A stretch of 64,000 bases of DNA from Acidobacteriota bacterium (GTDB taxonomy: Bacteria; Acidobacteriota; Terriglobia; Terriglobales; Acidobacteriaceae): assembly GCA_018268915.1 (NCBI GenBank), contig JAFDVQ010000005.1, positions 248,001 through 312,000 of the forward strand, given 5' to 3'. Positions 35,930-44,583 of this stretch are shown piece after piece. The position numbers and the translations under genes were made by a program. The notes under the pieces were generated by a model. The model did no database searches and was not told the origin of the DNA. It saw only the letters and a program-made list of their open reading frames with translations. How positions within the stretch are numbered: the first letter of the stretch is position 1; each line of letters begins with the position of its first letter.

Positions 35930-37857
35930 TGCAGCTACGTGTACAGCTTGTAGTTGCCTCCGCTGCATTGCTCTTCTCCGCATTCGCAGTTGCTCAGCAG
36001 CCTGCATCTCCATCCCTGCCGCCAGACCAGGCTCTCAGCGCGCTGCAGCCCGCTGAGAAAATCGAGCCCGCCATCCACAAGATCAAAAACAAGGAGCGGC
36101 GTCGCGCCACAAAGCTCTACCTGGAAGCCACCAGGCTTTTCCAAAAGCAGCAATACGAAGCTGCCATGAAGGACTACAACGAAGCTGCGCGGCTCGATCC
36201 TGAAAATCCGAACTATGCCGCCGCCACTGAAGTCGTCCGCAGCCATGCGGTCACCGAGCTGATTCAGTTGGCGACAAAAGCAAGAATCAAGGGTGATGCA
36301 ACCGCAGAGCGGGCAGCTCTCCAACGCGCGGCAGAACTTGATCCCCGCAATCTTCAGGTCGTGGAGCATCTCCGCGAGATGGCTGACGAAGCCTCCGCGT
36401 CCCAGACAAAGCCTCTATACGAGCAGGGAACAGAGTCACTGGCGCCTGCGCCCACGCTCGAGCCGATAGCTGGGAAAAAGAGCTTCCATTTCCGCACCGA
36501 TCGCCGTCAGGCACTTCAGAATGTGTTTCATTCCTTCGGAATTGAAGCGTCCATTGACAGCAGCGTGACCGGCCCTCCCGTCCGTTTCGAAATGGATGAT
36601 GCTACGTTCGCGCAAGCCATGGACGCCATCAACGTTGTGACCGATACCTTTACAGTTCCCCTCGACGCTCACCGCGCGATTGTGGCGAAAGACACACGGG
36701 AGAACCGAATCCAGTACATGCGGCAGGAACTGGAGACGGTTTACTTGGGTGGAATGACGCAGGCGGAAATGACAGACGTCGGCAACATGGCGAAAGCGAT
36801 ATTCCAGGCGCAGCAGACAGCTGTCCAGCTGAACGCGGGAACGCTCACCATTCGCGCCACCACAGACAGGTTGAATGCGTTCAACGAAACCCTGAAGCAG
36901 TTGCTGGCCGGAAAGAGCCAGGTTCTGCTTGACGTCAAGCTGCTGCAGGTGGTCCACAACAACCTGAAAAGCACAGGCATTGTCCCGCCGCAGCAGATCA
37001 CTGCATTCAATGTCTATGCCGAAGAGCAGGCGATCCTCAGTCAGAATCAGCAGCTCGTTCAGGAAATTATCTCCTCCGGTCTGGCCTCTCCTGGCGACAC
37101 GCTCACAATCCTCGGTATCCTCCTTGCCTCTGGGCAAGTCTCCAGTTCGATCTTCCAGAATGGCATCGCGCTCTTCGGTGGAGGACTCACGCTCAGCGGA
37201 CTCTCGCCAGGGCCAGCAAAGGTCAACCTCAATCTCAATTCTTCCGAATCCCGCGAACTAGATCAGCTCCAGATTCATCTGGGAGATGGCGAGGAGGGAA
37301 CAATAAAGACTGGCTCGCGCTATCCGATCGAGACCTCGCAATATTCCGATCTCGGCACTTCCGGGATCAATATCCCCGGCCTGACTTCGGCAGGCACGTC
37401 CGGAAGCCTTAGTTCCCTACTTTCGCAGTTGAACTCCGGCGGCCAGACTATCCCTCAGATCGAATATCAGGATCTGGGCTTGACCTTCAAAGCCACTCCT
37501 CGCGTTATTCGCAGCGGCGAAGTTGCTTTGACGATGGACCTCAAGATCACTGCGCTTGGAGGCACTTCGATCAATGGTGTGCCCATCCTCAACAACCGCA
37601 GCTACTCAGGCGTGGCTACCGTGAAAGACAACGCTGCTGTAGTCCTGGTCAGCCAGGTCGATAAGGAAGAGAGCCGGGCTCTTAGCGGCCTGCCAGGAGT
37701 CACCGAAATCCCAGGCCTGAACAACATCACAGACAAAGAAGTGATCAAGAATTACGCGAGCCTCCTCATCGTCATCTCGCCCCACGTCATTCGCGGAACG
37801 CAGCCCGGCGGCCATACCCCGATGGTGCGAATCGAGCGCGGCAGGGCAGCGATGTAG
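35929..37857 (+). CDS. TPR-containing type II/III secretion secretin-family protein
   Basis: An outer-membrane secretin-type protein of 642 residues. After a signal peptide (MQLRVQLVVASAALLFSAFA, then AQQ) come a TPR unit (RRATKLYLEATRLFQKQQYE, MKDYNEAARLDPENPNY), an STN-like domain (KKSFHFRTDRRQALQNVFHS), secretin N-type repeats (QTAVQLNAGTLTIRATTDRL), and the secretin core ending IEYQDLGLTFKATPRVIRSG, LSGLPGVTEIPGLNN, and YASLLIVISPHVIRG. The ATG at 35929 overlaps the upstream stop; a reading from 35878 would add a non-signal N-terminus. No other secretion or pilus gene lies nearby, so its system is elsewhere or it works alone. Confidence 0.88.
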   Translation: MQLRVQLVVASAALLFSAFAVAQQPASPSLPPDQALSALQPAEKIEPAIHKIKNKERRRATKLYLEATRLFQKQQYEAAMKDYNEAARLDPENPNYAAATEVVRSHAVTELIQLATKARIKGDATAERAALQRAAELDPRNLQVVEHLREMADEASASQTKPLYEQGTESLAPAPTLEPIAGKKSFHFRTDRRQALQNVFHSFGIEASIDSSVTGPPVRFEMDDATFAQAMDAINVVTDTFTVPLDAHRAIVAKDTRENRIQYMRQELETVYLGGMTQAEMTDVGNMAKAIFQAQQTAVQLNAGTLTIRATTDRLNAFNETLKQLLAGKSQVLLDVKLLQVVHNNLKSTGIVPPQQITAFNVYAEEQAILSQNQQLVQEIISSGLASPGDTLTILGILLASGQVSSSIFQNGIALFGGGLTLSGLSPGPAKVNLNLNSSESRELDQLQIHLGDGEEGTIKTGSRYPIETSQYSDLGTSGINIPGLTSAGTSGSLSSLLSQLNSGGQTIPQIEYQDLGLTFKATPRVIRSGEVALTMDLKITALGGTSINGVPILNNRSYSGVATVKDNAAVVLVSQVDKEESRALSGLPGVTEIPGLNNITDKEVIKNYASLLIVISPHVIRGTQPGGHTPMVRIERGRAAM

Positions 37858-37876
37858 GTTAGGGGCTCTGACGGTT

Positions 37877-38155
37877 ATGAGCCATTCAGCGAGAAGAGAG
37901 ACGATCGGACACATCAAGCACCTGATCCATGCGTGTACCGGAATCGCGCTCATAAGTCTCGGGCTACTTCGAGAGAAGGCAAATGGTATTGAGCTTCCGG
38001 CTTGGCGGCGCCTCGTGGTAGTAGGTGGCGGCCTGTTCTTTCTCTACGCCGCTTCTGTACCTTACCTGCCTGAAAACAAACGAAGGCGAGCTGAGCTCTC
38101 GACTCTCCTCGATGAAGCGGAAGCAGAAGAGCGTGAACAAATTAAGCTGAATTAA
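37877..38155 (+). CDS. Small membrane protein, unidentified
   Basis: A 92-residue protein with two hydrophobic segments (IKHLIHACTGIALISLGLL and RLVVVGGGLFFLYAASVPYL) and a strongly charged C-terminal helix (KRRRAELSTLLDEAEAEERE). I do not recognise the family. It follows the secretin gene by 19 bp and may be the last gene of that transcript. The charged tail would face the cytoplasm under the positive-inside rule. A terminator on the opposite strand lies just beyond. Confidence 0.6.
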   Translation: MSHSARRETIGHIKHLIHACTGIALISLGLLREKANGIELPAWRRLVVVGGGLFFLYAASVPYLPENKRRRAELSTLLDEAEAEEREQIKLN

Positions 38156-38171
38156 ATCCCCAAAATGAAAA

Positions 38172-38192
38172 GCCCCGGAGAATCTCCAGGGC
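38172..38192 (-). terminator. Intrinsic terminator of the DsbA-like gene
   Basis: GCCCCGGAG-AAT-CTCCAGGGC pairs with one mismatch. On the minus strand it is followed by TTTTCATTTTGG. It lies 26 bp after the stop of the leftward gene and may also act on the rightward small membrane-protein gene. Confidence 0.7.
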
Positions 38193-38217
38193 TTCGCAAT
38201 TCCGACGATCAAATCAA

Positions 38218-39207
38218 CTACTTCGAAACACCATCCTGCTTGGCCTGGTACTCAATGATCTGCTTCAGCGTCTCGTAAGGCGCATTCGCAGGAACCTGGC
38301 GTCCATTGATCGCCAGCGTCGGAACCGAAGTAATGTCCAGTTCCTTCGCGAGCTGCACCGACGCATCCACGGTGGCCTTCGTCTCCGGTGTATTCGCGCA
38401 TGCCGAGACCTTTGCCGGGTCAAGTCCAGCCTTGGTCACGGCGCTGTTTAGCGTCAGCGTTGCGCCATCTGCTGTTGCCAGCCCCTCTTGTCCGTCAAAT
38501 ACCGCGGCCGCGAAGGTGAAAAATGCGGAGTTTCCGCCAAGCTTCGTAACGCACACTCCATAACCTGCCGCAATCGCCGCTTCCGGATGAATACTCGCGA
38601 TCGGATCGGGCTGAAAGATGATTCGTGCATTTGGGAAGTCCGTCACAAGCTTGTCCATGTTCGCCTGCGCCGCCTTGCAATGCGGGCATTGGAAATCCGC
38701 AAACTCGACAAGCTCCAGGTCCTTCCCGGCCGCCCCGCGATAAGGCCCGTTTGCCCTTTGCTGAAGAATTGTCCGATGCTCCTCAAAAGGATGGTCCCCG
38801 AACGGAACGATGCGATCACCGACCATAATGTGCTTCATATCGGGAGCGGTAAAGAAGGCAAACCGGTAAGGCTGCTGCTTTCCCGACTTGTCACCAACAA
38901 AGACGACCACGCGACTGATGCCCGGCAGCTGGGTCTTCTGAATAGCCTGAACCTGGAACATGCTGTTCGGGTCAAAACCCAGGTTCGCCTGCATAAAGGC
39001 GTTGACGGTCTCTTTGCTGGGAGTGTCCGACGTAAAGTCTGCCGGATCGGGCTTTGGAAACGCCGGAGGAGCCGCGGTCGGCGCTGATGGAGCCGGGGCA
39101 GTTGCAGGGCTGGCGGGCGTCTGATCCTGTGCTTTTGCGTTGTACGAGATCGAAAACAAGAGGGCCAGCACGGTCGCGGCGGCCAGTCGAGCGGAAGTAC
39201 GAATCAA
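38218..39207 (-). CDS. Exported DsbA-family thioredoxin-fold protein
   Basis: A periplasmic thiol-disulfide protein of the DSBA/DsbG-like group. With the TTG start at 39207, preceded by GAAGGAG at good spacing, it has 329 residues and a clean signal peptide (MIRTSARLAAATVLALLFSI, then SYNAKAQ). A longer reading from 39240 lacks such a site. A Pro/Ala-rich linker is followed by a region with DLELVEFADFQCPHCKAAQA, the CPHC active site (as in DsbA), and the cis-Pro loop in DITSVPTLAINGRQVP. The domain layout (extra N-terminal domain of about 130 residues) resembles the acidobacterial DsbA-like proteins. Substrates are unknown. Confidence 0.88.
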   Translation of the reverse strand: MIRTSARLAAATVLALLFSISYNAKAQDQTPASPATAPAPSAPTAAPPAFPKPDPADFTSDTPSKETVNAFMQANLGFDPNSMFQVQAIQKTQLPGISRVVVFVGDKSGKQQPYRFAFFTAPDMKHIMVGDRIVPFGDHPFEEHRTILQQRANGPYRGAAGKDLELVEFADFQCPHCKAAQANMDKLVTDFPNARIIFQPDPIASIHPEAAIAAGYGVCVTKLGGNSAFFTFAAAVFDGQEGLATADGATLTLNSAVTKAGLDPAKVSACANTPETKATVDASVQLAKELDITSVPTLAINGRQVPANAPYETLKQIIEYQAKQDGVSK

Positions 39208-39248
39208 GCGTTTCTCCTTCAATAGAGGGATATCTCCCAAAATCTAGC

Positions 39249-40892
39249 TTATACCTGCACCTTCACGGCTATTGGAAAGCGGCGTCCCATACCAAAAGAC
39301 TTCGAGGTCACCTTGAGCACAGGTGCCGCCTGCTGCCGTTTGTACTCGGAGCGCTCCACAAGCCGGACCACCTGCTGCACCAGTTCGAGCGCAAACCCGT
39401 GCTTCTCCGCAATGCATTCGGGGGTCTCATACCGCTCCACGTATGCTTCAAGAATCGGATCCAGGGTCTCGTAGGGCGGCAGTGAGTCAGTGTCCTTCTG
39501 GTCAGGCCGCAGCTCTGCTGAGGGCGGCTTCTCGATGATCGCGCGAGGAATGATCTCTCGCTCCCGATTCAGCCATCTACAAATGGCATAGACACGCGTC
39601 TTCACCAGGTCGCCAATCACCGCCAGCGCCCCCACCATGTCGCCGTAAAGCGTACAGTATCCAACCGCCATTTCTGACTTGTTCCCGGTCGTTAGAACGA
39701 GTGACCCGAACTTGTTCGACACAGCCATCAGGAGGTTGCCGCGAATTCTGGCCTGCAGGTTCTCTTCCGCAAGTCCAGGCTGCGTTCCCTTGAACAGTGG
39801 ATCCAGAGCCCGTGTGTAATCACCGAACAGATCGCTGATACCAATAAGCTCAAACCGAATGCCCAGGTTCTCAGCCAGCGCACGGCTGTCATCAATTGAT
39901 CCCTTCGAAGAGTACGGGCTAGGCATGCCGATCGCCAGAACGTTTTCTTTTCCAAGTGCTTCAGCCGCGATTGCCGCCACCAGCGCAGAGTCTATGCCGC
40001 CGCTTAGGCCAATGGCTACTTTGCTAAAGCCGCACTTCCGCACATAGTCACGCGTGCCTGTCACGAGCGCTCGGTAAGCAGCCTCTGTATCGTCATCTTC
40101 CGGCTCCGGAACGGCAGGCGAACAGAAAGGATCGAAAACCACGAGGTCCTCTTCGAACGACTTCGCCTGCGCCACCAGGTCGCCATGTGCATTGAGACAC
40201 AGCGATGATCCATCGAAGATCAGGCTGTCGTTTCCGCCAACCTGGTTGCACATGACCACAGGGATCCCATCGCGATTCGAGATGGAAGACAACATCTCGC
40301 GCCGCAGTCTTCTCTTCGAGTGCCAGAACGGCGACGCGGAAAGATTGATGTGTATCGCCGGATTCTGCCTCATCAGCTCTTCTAGCGGATCGAATGCGTA
40401 CAACCGCCGCGGCCAGAAGTTCTTATCATTCCATGCGTCTTCACAAATCGAGATCGCGATCCGCAAGTTATCGAGTTCGACAACTTTCTGAGCCGCAGAC
40501 GGCAGAAAGTATCTCTGCTCGTCGAAAACATCGTAGAAGGGTAGCAACCGCTTATGCTGCTCGAGCAGCATATGTCCGCAATCGAGGAGAACCGCTGCAT
40601 TCACCGCCGGCTTTCCCGCATCGGGGGGAGCGGGAAGCGCTACTCCCGCGAGAACTGCAGTCGGAAGGCTGCGCGTGGCCTCCGCGAGTTCGCTGACTGC
40701 CTTGTGGCATCGTGCAAGAAAGCTCGGCTTCTCTAGAAAATCTGCTGGCGGATACCCACAAATCGCCAATTCCGGGAATACTACAAGACGCGCACTCTGG
40801 TCAGCAGCACGCCGCGCGGCTGCAATGACCTTTTCCAGATTTCCGGTGAAATCCCCGACCGTGGGATTGATCTGCGCCAGAGCGATCTTCAC
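39249..40892 (-). CDS. nadE: Glutamine-dependent NAD+ synthetase
   Basis: Makes NAD+ from deamido-NAD+ with glutamine and ATP. The N-terminal nitrilase domain (about 1-250) frees ammonia: LVVFPELAICGYPPADFL (Glu), the Lys in KRLLPFYDVFDEQRYF, and the catalytic Cys in IAISICEDAWNDKNFW. The C-terminal synthetase domain (about 275-540) has the PP-loop IGLSGGIDSALVAAIAAEAL and TGNKSEMAVGYCTLYGDMVG. At 547 residues it matches the two-domain type. MKIALAQINPTVGDFTGN is a normal start. It lies 41 bp upstream of the start of the DsbA-like gene in the same direction and may be transcribed with it. Confidence 0.96.
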   Translation of the reverse strand: MKIALAQINPTVGDFTGNLEKVIAAARRAADQSARLVVFPELAICGYPPADFLEKPSFLARCHKAVSELAEATRSLPTAVLAGVALPAPPDAGKPAVNAAVLLDCGHMLLEQHKRLLPFYDVFDEQRYFLPSAAQKVVELDNLRIAISICEDAWNDKNFWPRRLYAFDPLEELMRQNPAIHINLSASPFWHSKRRLRREMLSSISNRDGIPVVMCNQVGGNDSLIFDGSSLCLNAHGDLVAQAKSFEEDLVVFDPFCSPAVPEPEDDDTEAAYRALVTGTRDYVRKCGFSKVAIGLSGGIDSALVAAIAAEALGKENVLAIGMPSPYSSKGSIDDSRALAENLGIRFELIGISDLFGDYTRALDPLFKGTQPGLAEENLQARIRGNLLMAVSNKFGSLVLTTGNKSEMAVGYCTLYGDMVGALAVIGDLVKTRVYAICRWLNREREIIPRAIIEKPPSAELRPDQKDTDSLPPYETLDPILEAYVERYETPECIAEKHGFALELVQQVVRLVERSEYKRQQAAPVLKVTSKSFGMGRRFPIAVKVQV

Positions 40893-40954
40893 ATTCTCAG
40901 TTTAATTGAGAGAGAAGAGTTCGAGACCGGTTGCAGGCTGAGACTTGCGATACG

Positions 40955-42472
40955 CTAGGAACCAGTCCCCGAAAACACAACCCCGATAGTGCGAACAATG
41001 ATCTTCAGATCGAGCCAGACATTCCAGTTTTCGATGTATGCCACGTCGAGTGACACGTAGCTATCAAAAGACGGGTCCTGCCGCGCTTGCACCTGCCATA
41101 AGCCTGTAATGCCCGGAGTTACGTCGAGTCGGCGAAGGTGACTGAGCTTGTATTCCATAACCTCGCTCGCAATAGGCGGACGGGGTCCCACCACGCTCAT
41201 ATCTCCCTTCAAAACATTGATGAACTGGGGAAGCTCGTCGAGTGAGTACTTGCGCAGAATCCGGCCAAGTCTCGTAATGCGGGGATCATTCGCGACCTTG
41301 AACAGCACACCGTCACGCTCGTTCATGTGCATGATCTCGGAACGTCGCTTCTCCGCGTCCCTTACCATTGTCCGGAACTTATAGCACCGGAATACGCGGC
41401 CCTTCTTGCCGATTCGCTGTGACCGGTAGAAAACCGGACCTGGCGACTCAAGTTTGATCGCAATCGCGATCAGCAGCAGGAATGGCGACAGGATCAGCAA
41501 GACGAGGCTCGCAAACAGAACATCGAGCACCCGTTTGAAAACGAACCCAAGCTCGGGGACATGCCCTCGGTGCAAAGGAATAGTCGGAAATTGGCCGATG
41601 AACTCGATTGGGTTATCCCAGGCGAGCCCTTCGTAAAGGTCGGGAACGACCCGAAGGTCCACACCGTGCATGCGGGCCTTCTCCAGTGTTTCCAGAACTA
41701 CGCGGCGTTCACACGGCATTGTAAATAGAATCTCGTCTACGAACTGCTGCCGCGCGTGGTCGAAGAGCGTGTCAAGGCTCCCTACAACATCGCCGCTCGA
41801 AGATATCATGCGCGACGACGTTCCGGGCGAGTCGATGAATCCCTTGAACGTGTATCCAAGGTTGCGAATGCTCTCCAGGTGATGCCGCAGCGCATGCGCC
41901 TCAGGGCCCGTGCCTACAATCAGCACGTTGCGCGTCTCCTGCCCGCTTTCAAAGCGGCGGTACATCATCGTCCGGTAGACAAAGCGACGCGTGCAAAGGG
42001 ACGCAGTCACAAGCAATAGCGTGAGCATCACGATGCGCCGCGGAATATCCTCCGCGCGGACCAGATAAAGAGTACCTGTCAGTAGTAGGCCGGACGTGAA
42101 GCAAACCTCGACTGTGAGCCGCTGCTCGTGAAGAAATGACCCAAGGCGTTTTGGATTATAGAGGTTAAGCCGCTTGCTGCTCACGATCAACGCCAACGCG
42201 AATCCGCCCATGAGCGCCAGCAGAATCCACATGGGTCGACCGTAGAAAAGAGTGCCGTGATAGAAGTTCCGCGCTCCCGTAACTGGTGTTACCTGGCGAG
42301 CGAAAATGGTAGCGATAGTCGCCGAAACAAAAACAGTGACAAAATCCAGAAACATCCAGAATCTGACTTTGCCCTCTGATCGCCGGGCTGGCGCCGACGT
42401 TCCATCTGTCACCCAATCAGAGTGATATGGAGTCGCAGCAGAGACCCTCTGCCAGAATTCAGTTGTAGCCAT
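40955..42472 (-). CDS. Exopolysaccharide polyprenyl glycosylphosphotransferase (WcaJ/Pss-type)
   Basis: Transfers a sugar phosphate to undecaprenyl phosphate, starting exopolysaccharide repeat units. The 505 residues have four or five N-terminal membrane segments (such as FWMFLDFVTVFVSATIATIF), a CoA-binding-like NAD-fold region (NVLIVGTGPEAHALRHHLES), and a C-terminal bacterial sugar transferase domain. That domain shows KRVLDVLFASLVLLILSPFL, SPGPVFYRSQRIGKKGRVFR, KFRTM, YSLDELPQFINVLKGDMSVV, GPRPP and PGITGLWQVQAR. It stands alone among leftward genes, with a 517-bp leader region upstream. The sugar (glucose or galactose) is undecided. Confidence 0.93.
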   Translation of the reverse strand: MATTEFWQRVSAATPYHSDWVTDGTSAPARRSEGKVRFWMFLDFVTVFVSATIATIFARQVTPVTGARNFYHGTLFYGRPMWILLALMGGFALALIVSSKRLNLYNPKRLGSFLHEQRLTVEVCFTSGLLLTGTLYLVRAEDIPRRIVMLTLLLVTASLCTRRFVYRTMMYRRFESGQETRNVLIVGTGPEAHALRHHLESIRNLGYTFKGFIDSPGTSSRMISSSGDVVGSLDTLFDHARQQFVDEILFTMPCERRVVLETLEKARMHGVDLRVVPDLYEGLAWDNPIEFIGQFPTIPLHRGHVPELGFVFKRVLDVLFASLVLLILSPFLLLIAIAIKLESPGPVFYRSQRIGKKGRVFRCYKFRTMVRDAEKRRSEIMHMNERDGVLFKVANDPRITRLGRILRKYSLDELPQFINVLKGDMSVVGPRPPIASEVMEYKLSHLRRLDVTPGITGLWQVQARQDPSFDSYVSLDVAYIENWNVWLDLKIIVRTIGVVFSGTGS

Positions 42473-42592
42473 ACGCGTTCCGCAAGCCTCAGAAGTTCAA
42501 ACTACTGCTGGAGTGGGGGTGCTTCCTCAGTTGAACGTGCAAGGAGCAGATTGCCGAGCTAGGTCAGGCTTTCGCCATCCATTTGAAGCATC

Positions 42593-42630
42593 CTGACGTT
42601 TTTTGGTTGCCTGTCGTCAGTTCTTTTTTT
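42593..42630 (+). terminator. Terminator-like hairpin with T-run, no coding gene before it
   Basis: CTGACG (42593-42598) and CGTCAG (42615-42620) form a 6-bp stem with a 16-nt loop, followed by TTCTTTTTTT. It points rightward, opposite to both neighbouring genes. It might end an unannotated RNA or antisense transcript, or be chance. Confidence 0.35.
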
Positions 42631-42673
42631 GCCGCGTGCGCCAACGCGCCGTGCGGCCCTGTTTGCTTGCCAA

Positions 42674-42713
42674 ATCTCGATTAGCTTACCGTGCGAACAT
42701 TTCATCTCGATTA
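42674..42713. repeat. ATCTCGATTA direct repeat, candidate regulator sites
   Basis: ATCTCGATTA occurs at 42674-42683 and 42704-42713, 30 bp apart, close to three helical turns, about 200-240 bp upstream of the exopolysaccharide gene start. Two in-phase copies suggest cooperative protein binding, but no regulator is known. Confidence 0.4.
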
Positions 42714-42989
42714 AGTTCACGACGTGCAAGGTAATCATTGGGGGTCGGGCGATTTTGTTTGGCTTCTACGGAGCGGTCATGCGTTGAATCAACAATCACG
42801 CTGCCGGAGACCGTAATCTCAGAACCCAAGGCAAATCAATGTAAACAAATGCAAAATCCCAAAAGACCTTAGAGAAGAACCACGAGCAAGATCATCGAGC
42901 AAGGGGAGTGTCTTACGTTCAGTCGTCCCACATGGGTGAGCACTGTTTACAGATTACTCGATAAAGTCTGATTACCGACGGAGAAATGT

Positions 42990-43874
42990 TTATGCCGAAG
43001 GTAACACGTAGGCATCTAATGTAAGAAATTGCTGTATATGAGGATCTGGAGAGGCAAGAAAATCCTTGAGCGGCCCAAAGAAGGCCGCCCGTCCCTCATT
43101 GAGGAACAGCACCGTATCAGCCAATCGCTCCGCGAAACGCATGTCGTGGGTCACAACGATCGCGGAAAACCCCAGTTGCTGCTTTAGGCGCTGGATAAGC
43201 CCCCCCATCCGACGGGCTATCAGCGGGTCCACCATCGTGGTGGGCTCGTCGTACAAAACAATCTCCGGCTGCGAAGCCAGGGCCCGTGCGATCGCTACCG
43301 CCCTCTTACGGCCCGTAGAGAGACTGGCCGGCAGGGACTCGGCGGCTTCCTCAGCGCCCACCAGGGCGAGAAGCCGGTCAACCACCTGAAGAATCTGGTC
43401 CTCTTCCTGGCCGCCCCGTTCCCGGAGAGGAAACGCCACATTCTCGCGGACGGTCATCGAGTCGAATAGCGCGCCGTTCTGGAATACCATCGTGATCCGC
43501 TTGCGGAGGATATTCATCTCTTCTTCGGTGTACTGGTTGATCTCCTGCCCATCGACGCGAATCGAGCCCACCTGCGGCTTGAGGAAACCCATCAAGATCC
43601 GGAGAGAGACCGACTTGCCGACACCGCTTCGTCCCAGGATGCACAGCGTCTCTCCGCGGTTCACCTGAAAGCTGACGTTGTCCAGCACCTTACGCTCTCC
43701 GAACCACATTGAGACGTGGCTGAAGGAAATGAGAGGCCATGAGGTAAGCTCCTCTTCCGCCGGAATCGGCTTGTCGCCAACAATATCTGCCAGGACCTCA
43801 TCCCCGATCTCCGGTACATTGGGATCGACCGAAGAATCCGAAAGAGGCTCGGGGTTGGGATCGGGTGCCGCCAC
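42990..43874 (-). CDS. ABC transporter ATP-binding protein (MlaF/Ttg2A-like) with altered signature
   Basis: The ATPase of a probable lipid-trafficking (Mla-type) transporter. After an acidic, Pro-rich N-terminus of about 50 residues comes an ABC domain: ISFSHVSMWFGERKVLDNVS, Walker A CILGRSGVGKSVSLRILMGF, Q-loop MVFQNGALFDSMTVRENV, Walker B PEIVLYDEPTTMVDP, and H-loop AIVVTHDMRFAERLAD. FQNGALFDSMTV is typical of the MlaF branch. The signature is unusual, LSTGRKRAVAIARAL in place of LSGGM/Q, and the D-loop reads MVDP rather than GLDP. The start is GTG 43874. No MlaE permease or MCE gene lies nearby, so its partners are elsewhere. Confidence 0.88.
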   Translation of the reverse strand: MAAPDPNPEPLSDSSVDPNVPEIGDEVLADIVGDKPIPAEEELTSWPLISFSHVSMWFGERKVLDNVSFQVNRGETLCILGRSGVGKSVSLRILMGFLKPQVGSIRVDGQEINQYTEEEMNILRKRITMVFQNGALFDSMTVRENVAFPLRERGGQEEDQILQVVDRLLALVGAEEAAESLPASLSTGRKRAVAIARALASQPEIVLYDEPTTMVDPLIARRMGGLIQRLKQQLGFSAIVVTHDMRFAERLADTVLFLNEGRAAFFGPLKDFLASPDPHIQQFLTLDAYVLPSA

Positions 43875-43920
43875 ATCATCAGATTACTGCAAGCCCCAGT
43901 GACGACGACCAGGCCAGAGG

Positions 43921-44583
43921 TCAGTCCAGGACAATGCCGGAAATCGCTTCTTCCAGAAGCCTCACATCGTCTGGGGTATTGATGTTCAGAAACCAAGTAC
44001 GCGGCTCCAGCCCCCACGGATGACTCACCTGCCCCGGCTGCACCAGCAGCTCAATCTCGAGGGCTTTGAAGCCTCCTGGAAGGTTTGAGCCGGCTGCTTG
44101 AAAAGCCTTCAGGCAATTTCGATCGCCCGAGTGCAGGCTGACCGCCAGCGATTCAGCAGCCGCGCAATCAACCACCGCAGGAAAAGTCTGAATGAACCCT
44201 GCAACAGACACAACTGTCACAGCCGATCCGGTCACGACTGCATGATGCACCAGATACTTAATCAGGCTGGCCGGAATGAGCGGCAGATCGACAGGAAGGA
44301 ACACCGCAAAGCGGGACCTGCAGGTTGCTAGCGCCGAGCAGATCCCAGCAAGGGGGCCCAGTTGAGAAATCTCCTCCGCATCGGCGACCACGGGCGCAAA
44401 TTGCGCCACCTCACTCCGGGCGCCCGCAATCCGTGCCGTCAGGCCTGCCGCTCCAAGAATCCCAAGAGCGTGCTGAATAAGTTGTCTGCCCCCAACTTCG
44501 ATCAGAGCTTTGTCCTGCCCCATCCGGCTCGACTTGCCCCCGGCCAGGACAAACCCCTCCGCCTCTTCGCGGAGAAGGCTCAA
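43921..44583 (-). CDS. mobA: Molybdenum cofactor guanylyltransferase
   Basis: Attaches GMP to molybdopterin, giving the dinucleotide cofactor of molybdoenzymes. The 220 residues carry the nucleotidyltransferase start GFVLAGGKSSRMGQDKALIE (about 10-29), FAVFLPVDLPLIPASLIKYL with the metal Asp, and the C-terminal LNINTPDD. Length and motifs fit MobA, but a related MobA-like NTP transferase cannot be excluded. The start is TTG 44583, overlapping the stop of the M20 peptidase gene by 4 bp, so it is likely coupled to it. It precedes the ABC ATPase by 46 bp. Confidence 0.88.
   Translation of the reverse strand: MSLLREEAEGFVLAGGKSSRMGQDKALIEVGGRQLIQHALGILGAAGLTARIAGARSEVAQFAPVVADAEEISQLGPLAGICSALATCRSRFAVFLPVDLPLIPASLIKYLVHHAVVTGSAVTVVSVAGFIQTFPAVVDCAAAESLAVSLHSGDRNCLKAFQAAGSNLPGGFKALEIELLVQPGQVSHPWGLEPRTWFLNINTPDDVRLLEEAISGIVLD

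Larger units (their letters stand above)
42473..42989. other. Long intergenic gap upstream of the exopolysaccharide gene
   Basis: The 517-bp gap between two leftward genes has no convincing open frame. It has lower GC than its neighbours near 42830-42880. It holds a rightward-pointing terminator-like hairpin (42593-42630) and a 10-bp direct repeat (42674-42713), both listed separately. It must include the promoter of the glycosylphosphotransferase gene. Confidence 0.5.
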
